Shown here: in pieces, positions 47,918 to 60,373 of the stretch
How the letters are laid out: each line of letters starts with the position of its first letter
How positions within the stretch are numbered: the stretch's first letter is position 1
Assembly: GCA_026120035.1 (NCBI GenBank)
Contig: JALRME010000022.1
Coordinates: forward strand, 62,001 to 126,000
Length of the DNA stretch: 64,000 bases
Reading direction: 5' to 3'
Origin: Coleophoma eucalyptorum
Lineage: Eukaryota; Ascomycota; Leotiomycetes; Helotiales; Dermateaceae
Made by a program: the position numbers and the translations under genes
The notes under the pieces: generated by a model
Told to the model about the DNA's origin: nothing
Seen by the model: only the letters and a program-made list of their open reading frames with translations
Database searches by the model: none

Positions 47918-50900
47918 ATGGAAGGAGCTTTTACACATCTCGGAAATCACCTTATTTCTGACTCTGCCGCTGCAATCAATGCTGGCGCCGACGACCTTTC
48001 GAACATCGATCCTGATGAGAGTCTGCTCTATGGCAGATATGGCGGGCGAGGAGGTTTAGGACCATCGAGACGCCGGAACGACGACGATGACAATGACACT
48101 GAGGTTTTTGACGACGACGATGCTGAGAGCATGGTTAGCATGTCAGTGGAAGGCATGAAGACATTGGGACTTCGAGGCCCTGAGGATGAGAAAGAGTTGC
48201 CCTCGCATGCTTGCGCGTAAGTCTACAGCTAATCTATCATTTGATCTTTTGCTCACAATACTGTTATAGCTACTGTGGTATCCACTCTCCGAGTTGCGTA
48301 GTGAAATGCCTTGGGTGCAGTAAATGGTTCTGCAGTGCTCGTGGAAACGCCACCTCTTCACACATTGTCAATCACCTGGTTCGAGCTAGACACAAGGAGG
48401 TCCAACTTCACCCGCTTTCGACCCTCGGAGACACTGTGCTTGAATGCTACAACTGTGGAACTAAAAATGTATTCTTGCTTGGATTTATCCCTGCGAAGTC
48501 TGACACCGTGGTTGTCCTCCTGTGCCGCCAACCGTGTGCCTCTACTCCTTCGTCAAAGGACATGAGTTGGGATATCTCGCGCTGGCAACCTCTCATCGAA
48601 GACCGTTCTTTCCTTCCTTGGCTTGTGTCTGTTCCCACAGATGCCGAGCAGCTTCGAGCCAGACATTTGACTCCACCTATGATTGCAAAGTTGGAAGAAA
48701 TGTGGAAAGACAACTCAAGTGCTACTATTGCGGACCTCGAGAAAGCTGCCGGTATCGATGACGAGCCTGCTCCGGTATTGCTCAAGTATGACGATGCATA
48801 TCAGTACCAAAATGTGTTTGGACCACTTGTCAAGATAGAAGCAGATTATGATCGCAAACTGAAAGAGGCACAGTCTGAGGATGGCCTTGTTATTCGCTGG
48901 GACTATGGATTGAACAACAAGCATTTGGCTAGCTTTGTGCTACCAAAGATCGAGCTCGGTGACGTCAAGCTTGCCGTAGGAGATGAGATGCGTCTGAAGT
49001 ACAAAGGCGAGCTGCGCCCTATTTGGGAAGGAGTTGGTTATGTGGTCAAGATTCCCAACAATCAATCTGACGAGGTCACCATCGAACTGCGAAAGGTTGG
49101 AAGCGACAAATCAGTTCCTACTGAGTGCACCCATAACTTCTCTGCCGATTATGTCTGGAAAGCCACTTCCTATGATCGCATGCAATTTGCAATGAAAACC
49201 TTTGCAGTTGACGAGATGAGTGTTTCGGGTTACATCTTCCACAAGCTTCTTGGCCACGAGGTTGCCGCAGCCCCCATGAAGATTCAGATGCCCAAGAAAT
49301 TTACCGTTCCTGGTCTCCCAGATTTGAACGGCAGTCAGATTAATGCTGTCAAGAGTGTCTTGCAGAAGCCATTGAGCTTGATCCAAGGTCCACCAGGTAC
49401 TGGTAAGACCGTAACATCTGCAACCGTCATCTACCATTTGGCAAAAGTCAATGGTGGGCAAGTTCTTGTTTGTGCACCATCCAACGTCGCTGTCGACCAG
49501 CTTTGCGAGCGCATCCATCGTACCGGTCTTAAGGTCGTCCGTCTCACCGCCAAATCTCGTGAAGATGTAGAGTCTTCTGTTGGTTTCCTGTCTTTGCATG
49601 AGCAAGTTCGCATGAACGATAGCAATCTTGAGTTGACAAAGCTGTCTCAATTGAAGAGCGAATTGGGCGAGCTTTCCAGCCAAGACGAGAAGAAGTTCAA
49701 GACCTTAACTCGCGCTGCAGAACGCGAGATTCTTAATAACGCTGATGTAATCTGCTGCACTTGCGTCGGTGCTGGCGACCCTCGTTTGGCCAAGATGAAG
49801 TTCCGCACCGTCCTCATCGATGAATCTACGCAATCAGCCGAGCCTGAGTGTATGATTCCATTGGTTCTGGGCTGCAAGCAAGTTGTGCTTGTAGGAGACC
49901 ACCAGCAATTGGGTCCAGTCATCATGAACAAAAAGGCTGCGAAGGCCGGTCTCAATCAAAGCCTGTTTGAACGCCTAGTCCATTTGGGAACTGCGCCCAT
50001 TCGACTTAATGTCCAATATCGTATGCACCCTTGCCTATCAGAATTCCCGTCGAACATGTTCTACGAAGGCTCCCTCCAGAATGGTGTGACCATGCAGCAG
50101 CGTCTTCGCCGTGATGTGGATTTCCCATGGCCTGTTGGAGATACACCTATGATGTTCTGGTCAAACCTGGGCAACGAGGAAATTTCTGCTTCTGGTACCT
50201 CTTACCTCAACAGAACTGAGGCCTCCAATGTGGAGAAGATTGTAACCCGATTCTTCAAGGCTGGGGTTCAACCACAAGACATCGGTGTTATCACGCCCTA
50301 TGAAGGTCAGCGAAGCTATGTTGTCAGTTCCATGCAGAACACCGGTACCTTCAAGAAGGAAAACTACAAGGAGATTGAGGTTGCTTCTGTTGATGCTTTC
50401 CAAGGACGTGAAAAGGATTTCATTGTTTTGTCTTGTGTCAGGTCCAACGATCATCAAGGTATCGGTTTCCTTAGCGATCCTCGCCGTCTTAATGTGGCCC
50501 TAACTCGTGCCAAATACGGCCTGGTCATTCTCGGAAACCCAAAGGTTCTTTCTAAGCATCCTCTTTGGCACTACCTGTTGCTCCATTTCAAGGAGCGCAA
50601 CTGTCTCGTGGAAGGACCCTTAACTAACTTGCAAACTTCATTACTGCAATTCAGCCGACCAAAGTCAACCTACCGTGGACCCCAGAGATACCAGATGGCC
50701 AACAACTACCCAACAAACAACGGACGTGCTAATGGCAAGCCTCACCAAGACTACAACGACGCTGGCTCTATGATGGGTTACATTCCGGATGACGTGTCTT
50801 CGGTTCACTCTTCTGCTCTAGGTGGCGTTGGTCTTGGATCTGCCTATCCCCAAATGTTCTCAAACTTCACTCCCGATGCTTGGCCAGGTTTGGATCCCCG

Positions 50901-51255
50901 CGCTCGCAATGGTCAAAAGGGCAGGGGCCGTCCTGCAGAGAGTATTGCTGGAGAGTCGATCGCTGCCAGTGAGCTTACAGACACCACTAGCAGTGTCATT
51001 GATGGCAAGGGTATTGGCCAGGGTGGAGTAAGTTTGGGTGCCGGACTTGGCGAGAACCAGAAGCAAACCAGCTTGAATCAGTCCGACCGCCTAAAGCGTT
51101 ATCTGGAATCTGGAGGCCGTACTGGTGATTACAAGACTGGCGATGCAGGCAGTGTTTTCGGTACCAGTTCTTTGTTGAGTGGTCGTCGTCTTGATGACGA
51201 CGAAAAGAGTGTCTCGACTGCCTTTGCAAGTCAGGTTGGAGGTGGCTATGATTGA
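47918..51255 (+). CDS. UPF1: RNA helicase Upf1 (nonsense-mediated decay)
   Basis: ATP-dependent SF1 RNA/DNA helicase that drives nonsense-mediated mRNA decay in the cytoplasm with Upf2 and Upf3. Exons 47918-48216 and 48270-51255 give 1,094 residues. An acidic N-terminus ([18 protein letters not shown]) precedes the Cys/His zinc domain (about residues 98-200, with [20 protein letters not shown] and ECYNCGTKN). The helicase core has Walker A GPPGTGKT near residue 473, [11 protein letters not shown], motif II LIDESTQ near 615, [26 protein letters not shown] and LNVALTRAK. The C-terminus is Gly/Ser/Asn-rich, with a few SQ/TQ-like and SxxG segments, resembling the low-complexity tail of fungal Upf1. 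Intron 1 falls at the start of the zinc domain. Confidence 0.97.
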
Positions 51256-52214
51256 TTGCTCTTTGCATTGTCTTAAGTATAAGGCACAACCCCTACCTGA
51301 TGATTGACCGGTTTTAGTCCGGACCATCCAGACTGCTATTTGCAGCTGACCTGTCCAGCCGAGAAAGTATCATTTCGTCGACGATCTCTCGACAGAAGTC
51401 CGGCTTCAAAGTCGTATACATCAGCGACTCACAATGCTCCAATGGCCCGGCCATTCGGCGGCTTGCCAGTCAAACCAGGAAGCAACTCAGAGATTCAGGA
51501 CGGAAAAGGAACTGTACAGATTGATTTTGTGGTCAGGATGTTGCTTTGGTACGAGAACGATGTAGAGGAGAGTAGGGATGGCTTGAGAAAACTTGCTTGT
51601 AGCTGGCTTTTGGTATGCATGAACACTCTTTTATAAGCTTTGTATTTTCGAATTACTCGAGGTCCATGGCCGAGCATATCTGTTAGTAGCTTAATGGCTT
51701 GTCAATAAAATTATGCTGCAAATCTGTGAGACATAATGGTCTTTGAAGTCGTTCAGCAGTGTACGAGTCGCATTCTACTTGTCCGCAACGCTGTATCAGT
51801 CAATAGGAAGCTAGTTGGATATGGCCTGTGACATCTGTCTTTGGAGCCTCAAGCATATAAATACGATTGCAGATGCAGAGATGATGTCCCAACAACAGTA
51901 CAAACATTTGATTTATATTCACATTTACCAACGTCATTTGAGACCTCCTTAACTTGTGCGCCTGCATACCATTACGTAGCCAAACTCTCCCCGGCGGTCT
52001 AATAGGCAAGCAATCACTAAGATGGGCCCAGTAAGGCAAGCCCAAGTACTTGATTGAGCAAGAAATTCCAATCTTCAAAGGATTCTTGCGAAACATTTCC
52101 TCACAAATAAGTCATCTTTATCTCTCCATTCCCAATCGCCATACGCCATTTAAAATCCAATGACTCCCATCAACCCTCACTCAATATACACTCTCCTACT
52201 CCTCCAAGCCCTCC
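51256..52214. other. Convergent intergenic, UPF1 / mitochondrial paralogue A
   Basis: About 960 bp holding two 3' ends. The frame at 51304-51636 begins right after the UPF1 stop and is probably 3' UTR. Confidence 0.5.
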
Positions 52215-52662
52215 TCACAAATGCTCACCCACAAGTATCTCTGCAGCAGGGCTCCAGAGGCAGAAAATAGCAGTGAACGGGAGATACCTATTTCTCAATC
52301 ACAAGCCATTCGTTAGCGACAAAGTTCTCACCAGGAAAAAAAAAGAAACATATATAAAAATAAAAATAAAAACAGTTCCAGGAAACGACGCAAAGAACCG
52401 TCATCCTCGATACGAAGCTTTGCTTCATCGAGCAAATCGGAGAGAATTCTTAAAATACGTACATGACAAGCGTATTGCCAACCTTCCCGACCTGGCGGCC
52501 CCAGTCGGGCTTTGAGTGCTCCTTCGCAATGGAGTTCGACTCGAAGACTTGGTTGCGGAGCTTGTGCATGTCGGTGAAGTTGCGTTGTCTTGGGGCGGCT
52601 CGGAGGGTTTGCTGGATGTGTCTGGTGAGCGGGCGCATGGGAAGGCGGGTGAGAGGTGCCAT
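52215..52662 (-). CDS. Small mitochondrial membrane protein, paralogue A
   Basis: Exons 52463-52662 and 52215-52287 (minus) give 90 residues. The first 30 residues (MAPLTRLPMRPLTRHIQQTL and on) are basic without acidic residues, like a mitochondrial presequence. After a polar stretch comes KPDWGRQVGKVGNTLVMYLP and a hydrophobic segment (MYLPFTAIFCLW), then a short end GEHL. The 175-nt intron has a GCTAAC branch site and TAG acceptor. Its neighbour at 53874-54210 has the same layout, the same DWGRQ motif, the same intron phase and a second exon of the same 73 bp, so the two are tandem paralogues. Size and topology suggest a respiratory-chain or ATP-synthase accessory subunit, but I cannot name it. 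Confidence 0.75.
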
Positions 52663-52676
52663 TGTTGTTGTGGTGG

Positions 52677-52696
52677 TATGTATGTATGTATGTATG
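52677..52696. repeat. Tetranucleotide repeat (TATG)5
   Basis: Five exact TATG units, 15 bp upstream of the start codon of paralogue A, so within its 5' leader or core promoter. Confidence 0.85.
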
Positions 52697-53735
52697 TGTA
52701 AGGTAGGTAAGTGTTGCTGGTTAGGATAATGCTCGTTTAATATGGGATAATTTTGCGCTGTAGAGGGATGCTGGCAGGAAAGGATGGTTGTGTGAGTAAG
52801 TAGATAGATCCCGAGTGACTTCGAATCCTTATATGCTTTTCTTCTTCTCCATGGTTACCCAGTTCCTGCTCTTCCGGAACCCCTCTCGGGATTCCGCAAT
52901 GTCCAGTTATGACTGGGTTGTGCGGTTAATATGCTCCAGTGTGCTCCATCCCCGAGGGGGTGTCTGCAGGACGGGACGAGACGCGACGTTTTGGCTGTAG
53001 AGATTGTACGATTATTGCTTCTGGTTTTCTCTTCTGATTTGCTTTGCTTTGGAGGACTTGTTAAGAGCCAATCAATTCTAAAGTGCTATTCTCACGACGA
53101 TGCACACTGTACCTTTGTAACAGCCCCCAGACACATCCATTCAAGGTCTTGGTGGAAGCGCTTCATCGAAAACGAGGGGTGTAAGTGTCAGTCAGACTTG
53201 CCGAAATGTATCTCCAGATCCCGACGAGGTATATAGCGACCAGACCCCGAACGGCCACGACGGATATAGCCTTTCAGAGGAGGCCCATTTGTTTTTTCTC
53301 CCTGGGTCTTTTCATTTCGTTCTGGCTGCAGCTAGAATAATATAAGCTTTGAGATCCAATTCATGGAATAGCTCGGGACGTAAAGAAAGAAGAAGAAGAT
53401 AGAAAAGAGGGGGGGGTCAACTATTTCGCACTTACTCGAACTTCCTCGCTTACACCTAAGTAGAGAAATATCAACTGCGATAGACAGCTACAAACCTGCG
53501 AGGTTTCCAAAATTTCTCCCAAGAGGGAGGGCTTGTTAGAATATTATGTTCTTTATTCAAGGGTATACATAATCATTCAAAAACTAAATTGATAATCGAC
53601 AAAGGAAAAAAAAAACCGGGGGTATATCACCCATCGATAGTAAAACACCCCCCCAGAGACAACGCCGGTCTATGCATTAACCAAACCCCGACCCGGATAA
53701 CGATGCGTCAAATTTCATGCTCCATATTTTCAATG

Positions 53736-53767
53736 TTTCTTCTTCTTTTTCTTCTTCTTCTTCTTCC
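53736..53767. repeat. TTC-rich tract
   Basis: Imperfect (TTC)n run, about 110 bp beyond the stop codon of paralogue B. Confidence 0.75.
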
Positions 53768-53873
53768 TTATCTCTCTTCCTCTTCTGCTCCTCTTATTGA
53801 CACAAGAGTCATAGAACCATCAAGTTATATACTCTTCTCGGGTCTCGACTTTTCTCACTCGAAAATGTTCTTT

Positions 53874-54210
53874 TTACATGTGTCCGTCCAAGGCGTACTG
53901 GGCAGCGAAGACCCATCCGAGGAAGGTTGCGTACCATGGGATGTAGCTATTCGACAATAACCTATTAGCCTTCTGACTGATTGGGAAGAAGCAGAGAAAA
54001 GAACAAGGCAACTTACAATAGTGCGACATCTCCCATTCTTCGGGCTTGTCTGCCCCAGTCTGCCTTGGCGGGGTTCTTCACCAACGCTCGGGTTGGGAAA
54101 ATGTTTTCTGATGCAGCAACGCGGGTTTGGTGGAACGATCGTGTAGCACCGAACTTGAGGGTTGATGCTGCAGTGCGGAGTGGGAGACGGAGGGAGTTCA
54201 TTGGTGCCAT
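53874..54210 (-). CDS. Small mitochondrial membrane protein, paralogue B
   Basis: Exons 54017-54210 and 53874-53946 (minus) give 88 residues. The N-terminus MAPMNSLRLPLRTAASTLKF and the following RSFHQTRVAASENIFP look like a cleaved mitochondrial presequence. It continues AKADWGRQARRMGDVALLYIP, then a hydrophobic segment (WYATFLGWVFAAQYAL) and ends DGHM. The intron (70 nt) sits at the same codon and phase as in paralogue A. B has the more regular membrane segment and could be the ancestral copy, with A the diverged one; that ordering is only a guess. Function is not known to me; a small inner-membrane respiratory or ATP-synthase-associated subunit is plausible. Confidence 0.8.
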
Positions 54211-55585
54211 GTTTGATGATGTGATGGGAGGAGTTTTAAGTTTGAGGTAATGTAGGAATGAGTTATTTGGTAAGGGTTGTTTGATCGGCTGATTGGTTTA
54301 TGAGGATCGAGTTAAGTGCGAACACTGTTGATGATGAAGCTGTTGATGCGGTTGATATGTGATGTGTAACAATGATCAGAAGACGCAAGGGAGAAGTGGT
54401 GTCAGGAGTTATATATCCTCAAAAGACCAACAGCAACACCATCACCGACAATCTCCCCTTCCCCATCCATGGATGCAATCTACGAAAAACAATCGAACAA
54501 ACCACGCCATACAGCGCAACAATGCCCCCAGACCCGTAATCTACCACTCGACGACCACGCGATTGCAATCCAACATCACCTCACTCTCACCTCACTTCGA
54601 ACTCGGACCATGCCCTTCGCTGGCACAGAATCACGCCAGTTACCTGAATGGGATCTGCTTCGCCAAAATCCGTAATTCATAATCCATGCGGCCGGGCGTT
54701 GTGCGTCGTGCATCTAGGAACTCTCCGCGGACACGAGAGAGTAGTAGGGCTGCAAGGGTTATCCGAGAGCTGGTCAGCAAATCCAGGGACACGTGCGAGG
54801 ATGATCAAGAAAGCTGCAGAAGCCTCCAGCAGCCCCAGACTTTGTAATGACGAGCCGTCGTGAGATAATGCGACCTTTCAGACCATAAGTCACACCACTA
54901 TGTTCTAGACGAGAGACTTTGTGCACCCCGGCGCAGCCCAATCCTTGCCCGCCCTGCTCGCTTATGACCTATTTTGAAGCATTCATTGGCCAGACTCCCT
55001 GAAGCGAACACCCGCAGTGTCCGCGAAGGTTTCGATGTTTTTCTTTGCCGCCGGGTGGTCCCGATAGCCATGAGATATCGACTTTTCTCTTCCCTTCCGG
55101 AAAGGTGCGGGACGGTTGTGTTGCATTGTTAAGGCACGAAGTTCCATTTTTGGAAAGGGCAAAAGCGTATATCTCAAAGCATTTTCCCGATGCTGTGGTA
55201 ACATGCCCTCTAGACTGTCCTTGTGCTCGTTGTTCGGGACATCCGGAGAACAAACAACATGCATGTCCTCCCCCCTTTGACAGCTCGCTTAATCCCGGCG
55301 TTCTTCGGTTCCTCATTGGGCAGGAGAGTTGGGTTGGAGAAGGTAGCAACGTAGGTAAGTTATAAGTTATATAGAAGTATATATATTAGAATTATCTTCG
55401 CTCCCATCTATTTACCTCTTATCCTACATAATATCTCAAGGGTATCCTTTCTGAATCAAAACCCAAGCCCATGGACGCCGTGCTGAATCAAGTTGACAAA
55501 AGAAAGAGAAGGAAATGCCGATGCTGTAGGAGCTAGCGAAAGAGGGAATAAAGAACTAGGAAAGGTGAAGGAGTGTACAAAGGCC
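54211..55585. other. Intergenic region
   Basis: About 1.4 kb with the promoter of paralogue B and the 3' end of the coiled-coil gene. Frames at 54359-54682 and 55045-55365 plus, and 54969-55349 minus, have no recognisable character. Confidence 0.5.
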
Positions 55586-57968
55586 TCACGGGGCCATATT
55601 ATCCGCTTCTAAGAGCGTTTCTCTCAAGGCTTCGTGATCAACGATGGTTGGCTTCACAGCACTTGGCGCTTTCTCGGGTTTGCGGAAGCCAGGGATTGGC
55701 CCTTTCTGGTTGATTCCCGGTGGCCGTCCCATCAACGCTCTTATGGGATCCGGCGCAGGTGAGCTGACCGATCTATTTTGTAGTACGGGTTTCGGTGCCG
55801 TGCGCAGATCGCTGACAGACTTTGTGGGTGTGACGCCCCATTTACCCCAGACCCAACCTCCAACTTTCTTGCCAAGACCATCGTTAGATGAGTTTGAAGA
55901 TCGGATCGAGTGATTATCGCCAGTGTCTCCAATACTCGAACGCAAATAGTACGTGCTGTCGTGCCCCTGCCGTGACAGGGTGGGGCTAGCTGTTATCATC
56001 GAAGAACTCGTGACCGTGTCCACCGATATCGTTGAGGTTGCAGGGCTGGCCAATCCCAATCTGCTCCGTGGCAGTAACAGTGCGCTCTTTCCAGTAATGG
56101 TGATCTGAGACGGCCGTAGCTTGAGCGTGTGTATATCAATCCCAGATATTGAGATGATGGATTCATGGGAAGTTGCACGACGCAACCTTGACTGGAAGGG
56201 TGCGGGACTCCAATAGTCTTGCCTTTGAGCATCTTCTTGATCAGATGCACTTGACTGACCGAAGTCATCTTCCAGTGACGGTGCGCTGGCTGTCCCCAGA
56301 TCAGGCAGTTCTTCAACGTCATCATCTTCTTCATGTATTGTGTGGTTCGGCTGGAAATTCATAGGTTGAATGAAGCTCCTGGTTGAGATGTCTGAACCTC
56401 TCTTACGATGGTAGGGCTGGAATGCAGGCGAGCAGGGGTCCACGCTAGATCCCGGAGAAGTTGGTCTGGACGAGTCAAAACCTCGATCAAAGAGTCCACT
56501 GTTCCTATAATTCGAAGTCGGAGAGCTGGGAACAGAGGAAGCAGCAAACTCAGACATTGGCCCTGACTGCAAAGACCATCGGTTGGTTGGTGTGGACGGC
56601 GATGGAATAGTAACTGAGGTTTGAGAGAGTATTGTACCAGAGGTATCTCGGCTTCGAGAGTTTCTTGGAGAATTAAGTTGAGGCGGGGTGAAGAGGACTG
56701 AATTGAGCGAGCTGCGTTTCTTTCGTGGTCGAATTATCTCCCTCTTGACCGGGGCGTGGTAGTGGTGATGGATGTGTAGTTCCTGATTAATGACGTGCGG
56801 CTCTCTTTCCTGCTTAAGGTCTTCTTGGGGGGCAATTTCAGCTCTGAGAGTGGCTTGCCCCTCACCATCGTCCTCATTCTGCTCAATCGCGGGGCCGTGT
56901 AGCATAAGTTGTTCTCTCAGCGCCTGGACCTCATCATTTGAATTCATCAACATCTCCCGTAATTCAACAATGCCAAGTTGCAAGTTTGCATTGTCCTGCA
57001 AGATGTCCTTGACAAAGTGAGATACAACTTGACTTCCGTGCCTTCCATTTCCAGATGTGGCTGCGACAGCCTTCAAACGTCCAGCCGCCGTATCCAGTTC
57101 TCTTTCAACAGCTCGTTGCCTCTCCATGCGCCCAATGATTTCAACATGTCGTTCTTGTTCTTCCCGCGCTTCCCGCTCAATTTTCTCCAACTGATCCTGA
57201 AGATCCAACAAACCACGCTCTGCTCTTTTCCATCTTTGAATAGCAGACTTCTCTTGTGCTTCCGTGGTCAAAACAGTTCGCTGCAGTATTGCCTGTTCAT
57301 GCTCCAACGATGCCAACTGTATCTCCAGCTCGTGTGTTCTCGATGCAAGTCCTTCAAGCCGCCGAAGTTCCTGGTGTGTTGATTGTAGCGTAGTTTCGAG
57401 CGACTTGATGTGCGATTCAGTCTGACTAACAGTCGTATTAAGCCCTTCCAACTGATCCAATAAGTCGCGATTCTCCTCAACATTCTTCGCGTTCTCCGCT
57501 GCCAGTTGCTTCTTGTCACTCTCGAGCTTCTCGATTTTGGCACTCATCTCAATACGTTCTCTCTCCGCTTCCACCATATACTGTTCGTGACGAACCAGCA
57601 GAGCCTAAGAAGCAAAGTCAGCGACGGCGACATACTGGCTTGTCAACAAACCCCCCCAAGCGTTATTTACTGCAGGTACAAAAAGTATGCGTCTTGGGTG
57701 GTGGGCCAGGCGCCATGCTGCAGATACTCATCTCCGGCACGACTGGGGGAAAGGTGGGTGGAAGGAATGCGAAGAATGTGAAGAAGCAGCGTACCTGACC
57801 AAGCGATGCAGCAGTGCGAACCTCTTGCTCCAAATCGTCGAGAGCACTGCAGTTGTGCTTCAGAAATGAGCATTCTGTACGTCCACAGCAGCACTGAAGG
57901 TTTGGAGTTGTGTTGGCGGCACCGCTAGGAATGCGGGCCAAGATAGCCTCCAGGTCTTCGTCTGCCAT
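55586..57968 (-). CDS. Long coiled-coil protein, function unknown
   Basis: Exons 57795-57968 and 55586-57604 (minus) give 730 residues. The N-terminus has a Cys-rich block (NLQCCCGRTECSFLKHNC) that may bind metal or mark a conserved docking segment. Residues about 60-320 are coiled coil (LVRHEQYMVEAERERIEM onward, rich in Glu, Gln, Leu and Lys). A short His run (ELHIHHHYHAP) follows, then about 350 residues of Ser/Pro/Thr-rich, probably disordered sequence with many SP/TP sites, and a tail containing VGGWVWGKWGV. I do not recognise a named family; a structural or cytoskeletal role would fit but is unproven. The 190-nt intron is clear (TTCTTAG acceptor). Confidence 0.82.
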
Positions 57969-58569
57969 GGTGAGACGGAGACATGGGCGGATGGGATGTG
58001 CTGGACTTGCAAGGCAGACTAATCTTACTTTGCCATGGTCGCGTGCAAAGGTAGTAATAGGAGGAAGAGTATGAGATAGTGGTAAATAAGTCGCGTCCTT
58101 GGTAGCTTGGTAGTAGTGTTGACTTTGACGTGGGATTTTGCAAAGGTGGAGACTGGAGTGAGATAGGGCGACGAAGGCAAGAGGATTAGCCACAAAACAA
58201 GATGCTAATCCCTGCTGGCCCGAGGCAGGCACGGTGTTGTGATTGGCTACAGCTCTGCCACTTACTGACGAGGCTTTGGAGCGAACAATGCTGTACCACG
58301 AAGAACCCAGTAACGATGACCTATACTACACCCAGTATGCCCTACTCCCACGCGTTCGTAGCAGCTTTTCCAATATTTGGCCAATTTTGTTTCTACGTGC
58401 ACGGTTATTTACTGCAAAAGTTTATTTTTCCGTCATTCTTGTTTGCCCAGGATAGGGCTGTCACACAACAATACAAGGTCCCCTCTGGAGCATTTGATTC
58501 ATTTTCGTCTTATATTAATATATCTTGTCATCAGTTCTTGAAGGGCCGGCCTTTACGATATCCGATCTC
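57969..58569. other. Intergenic, coiled-coil gene promoter side
   Basis: About 600 bp between the coiled-coil gene start and the stop of the AIFM3-like gene, both on the minus strand. Nothing else was seen. Confidence 0.5.
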
Positions 58570-60373
58570 TCAGATCTTCACCTCGGCTGGTACATTGATC
58601 TCCAGGATGTCGGCTCCCTTCTGTAGCTCCGACTTAGAGGGCATCTTGCCTCTGCGCATCAGTTCTGAGGCTTGAGACACGATGGGATCGACCTGCATCG
58701 ATCCTACTGCCACAACGGTCTCGCCTTTGCAGTAGTATGCGACGAACTTGGCTTCGCTGGGCTCGCCCTTCAACACCAGCTCATCCCAACCGTTGACTGT
58801 GTTGCCGCAGTATCGCAGCTGGGAACCAAGGGCAGACCAGAAAATGGGGATGAAAGGCTTTGGCTTCGCAGATGGGTTGATGATATGAGCAGCCACTCCT
58901 CGACCAGCATTCTGAGCAACATTCCAGTGTTCAATGCGGGTTAACGAGCCATCTCCGCCAGGACCGTGGTATGGATAAGTTGCGATGTCACCAACGGCAT
59001 ACACATCTTTCAAACCCGTAACGGCAAAGCTCTCGTCGGTCTTCAATGAACCATCCTTCTGGAGTTCGATGGCATTGTTGTCTTTCAGGAAAGTGGTCGC
59101 AGGGGCAACACCAGTTCCGAGGATGACTAGATCAGCCTCAAGGCTAGTGCCGCCCTTCAATTCAATGGAGCCGACCTTCGACGAGTCAGATTTAGATGGT
59201 GAGGCTTTTTCAACGCCAGCCTCCATGTAAAACTTGACGCCATTTTTCTCCAAACTCTTCTGGAAGATTTTTCCAACCTCTACACCCATTACGCGCTCAA
59301 GAGGAACCTTTTCCATACCAACGACGCTGACATCGTTGTCTTTAGCGACAGCATTTGCAACCTCCATTCCAATGAAGGAGCTTCCGATGATAACAATCTT
59401 CTTGTTTTTCTCTCCTATAGCGGCGAGGATAGACTTGACATGAGGAACAGTCCGGAGAAGGAAAATATTTCCTAGCTCCTTGAAGCCTGGTAATGGCAGT
59501 GATCTTGGAGTTCCACCACTTGCCAGGACAAGCTTTGTGTATGGGTACGAGGTACCACTCTTTGTAGAGACCTTCTTACTAGAGAAGTCAACGCCAGTCA
59601 CTTCATCGCTTACAACATCAACAGAACCAGAACTGAACCAAGCATTGTCTCGCAGAGCAATCTTGGACTCGTCTGCGATCAGTGCCTTGGATAGCTTGGT
59701 TCGGTCAATTGGTAGATATCCTTCGCTGCTTATCATGGTGATGGCACCTTTGAAACCGTTCTCTCGAAGAGCTTCAAGAGTACCAATGGCACCACTGCCG
59801 CCACCAACGATGACCACTTTCTCTGAACCAGCAGATCCAGTGATCTTCATGTTGGGTTTTCTGCGGCTGCCCTTGATGCTCTGTTCTTCTCCAGTGACAT
59901 AAATCGCCCCATTCTTCTCCGAAAGTTTGAAGCAAGGAAGAGCGTCGATGGCAGGGGCATTCTCGATGTCTCCGTTTGATGCACTGAAGCATGCTATGAT
60001 TACATTAGTTACGTAGGAGGAGTTGGTTTCGAGGACGTTTACCTCCATGCCATGGACAGGTGATTCTGCCATCGCCCGTAAGGACACCCTTGATCATTGG
60101 AGCACCATAGTGGGTACACTTGGAACCCAATGCAGTTGTATTTCCTCCGACATTAACGAGTAAGACCTTCCCTTCTTCGACACCTTCAACCTCGACTTCT
60201 CGTTTTTCTCCAGGCTTTAGGTCCAAAGCGCTAAGACCTTTGAGCTTGTATTCCTGGGCCATGATTCGTGATGTCGTTGTGAATGAGGCTGTATATTGCT
60301 TTGGTTTTATTGGTGTTCTCGTTAAGATGTGACCAGCTTTGGATCTGAGAAAGAAGAGCCTTGACGAGAGCAT
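58570..60373 (-). CDS. Rieske/FAD oxidoreductase of the AIFM3 (AIF-like) type
   Basis: Exons 60043-60373 and 58570-59993 (minus) give 584 residues. A Rieske [2Fe-2S] domain lies at about residues 40-140, with Cys86-x-His88 and Cys106-x2-His109 (SKCTHYGAP, TCPWHGACF). A pyridine-nucleotide-disulphide oxidoreductase follows, with the FAD-binding VVIVGGGSGAIGTLEAL, the NAD-binding KIVIIGSSFIGMEVANAV, and the second FAD motif DVYAVGDIATYP. This order is that of AIFM3/AIF-like proteins. The upstream ATG adds MLSSRLFFLRSKAGHILTRT, a basic N-terminus like a mitochondrial presequence; an in-frame second ATG at 60262 (residue 38) would give a protein without it. The physiological acceptor is unknown. 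Confidence 0.92.

Larger units (their letters stand above)
52663..53873. other. Intergenic between the tandem paralogues
   Basis: About 1.2 kb holding the promoter of paralogue A and the 3' end of paralogue B. It contains a (TATG)5 repeat next to the start of A and a TTC-rich tract. No other gene was seen. Confidence 0.5.

Noticed and set aside
51304..51636. 110-codon frame right after UPF1
   Set aside because: It begins about 50 bp past the UPF1 stop, with no conserved character; most likely 3' UTR.
53589..53960. Plus-strand frame with a Leu/Phe-rich stretch like a signal peptide
   Set aside because: The hydrophobic part is just the TTC-rich tract, and the rest is antisense to exon 2 of paralogue B.
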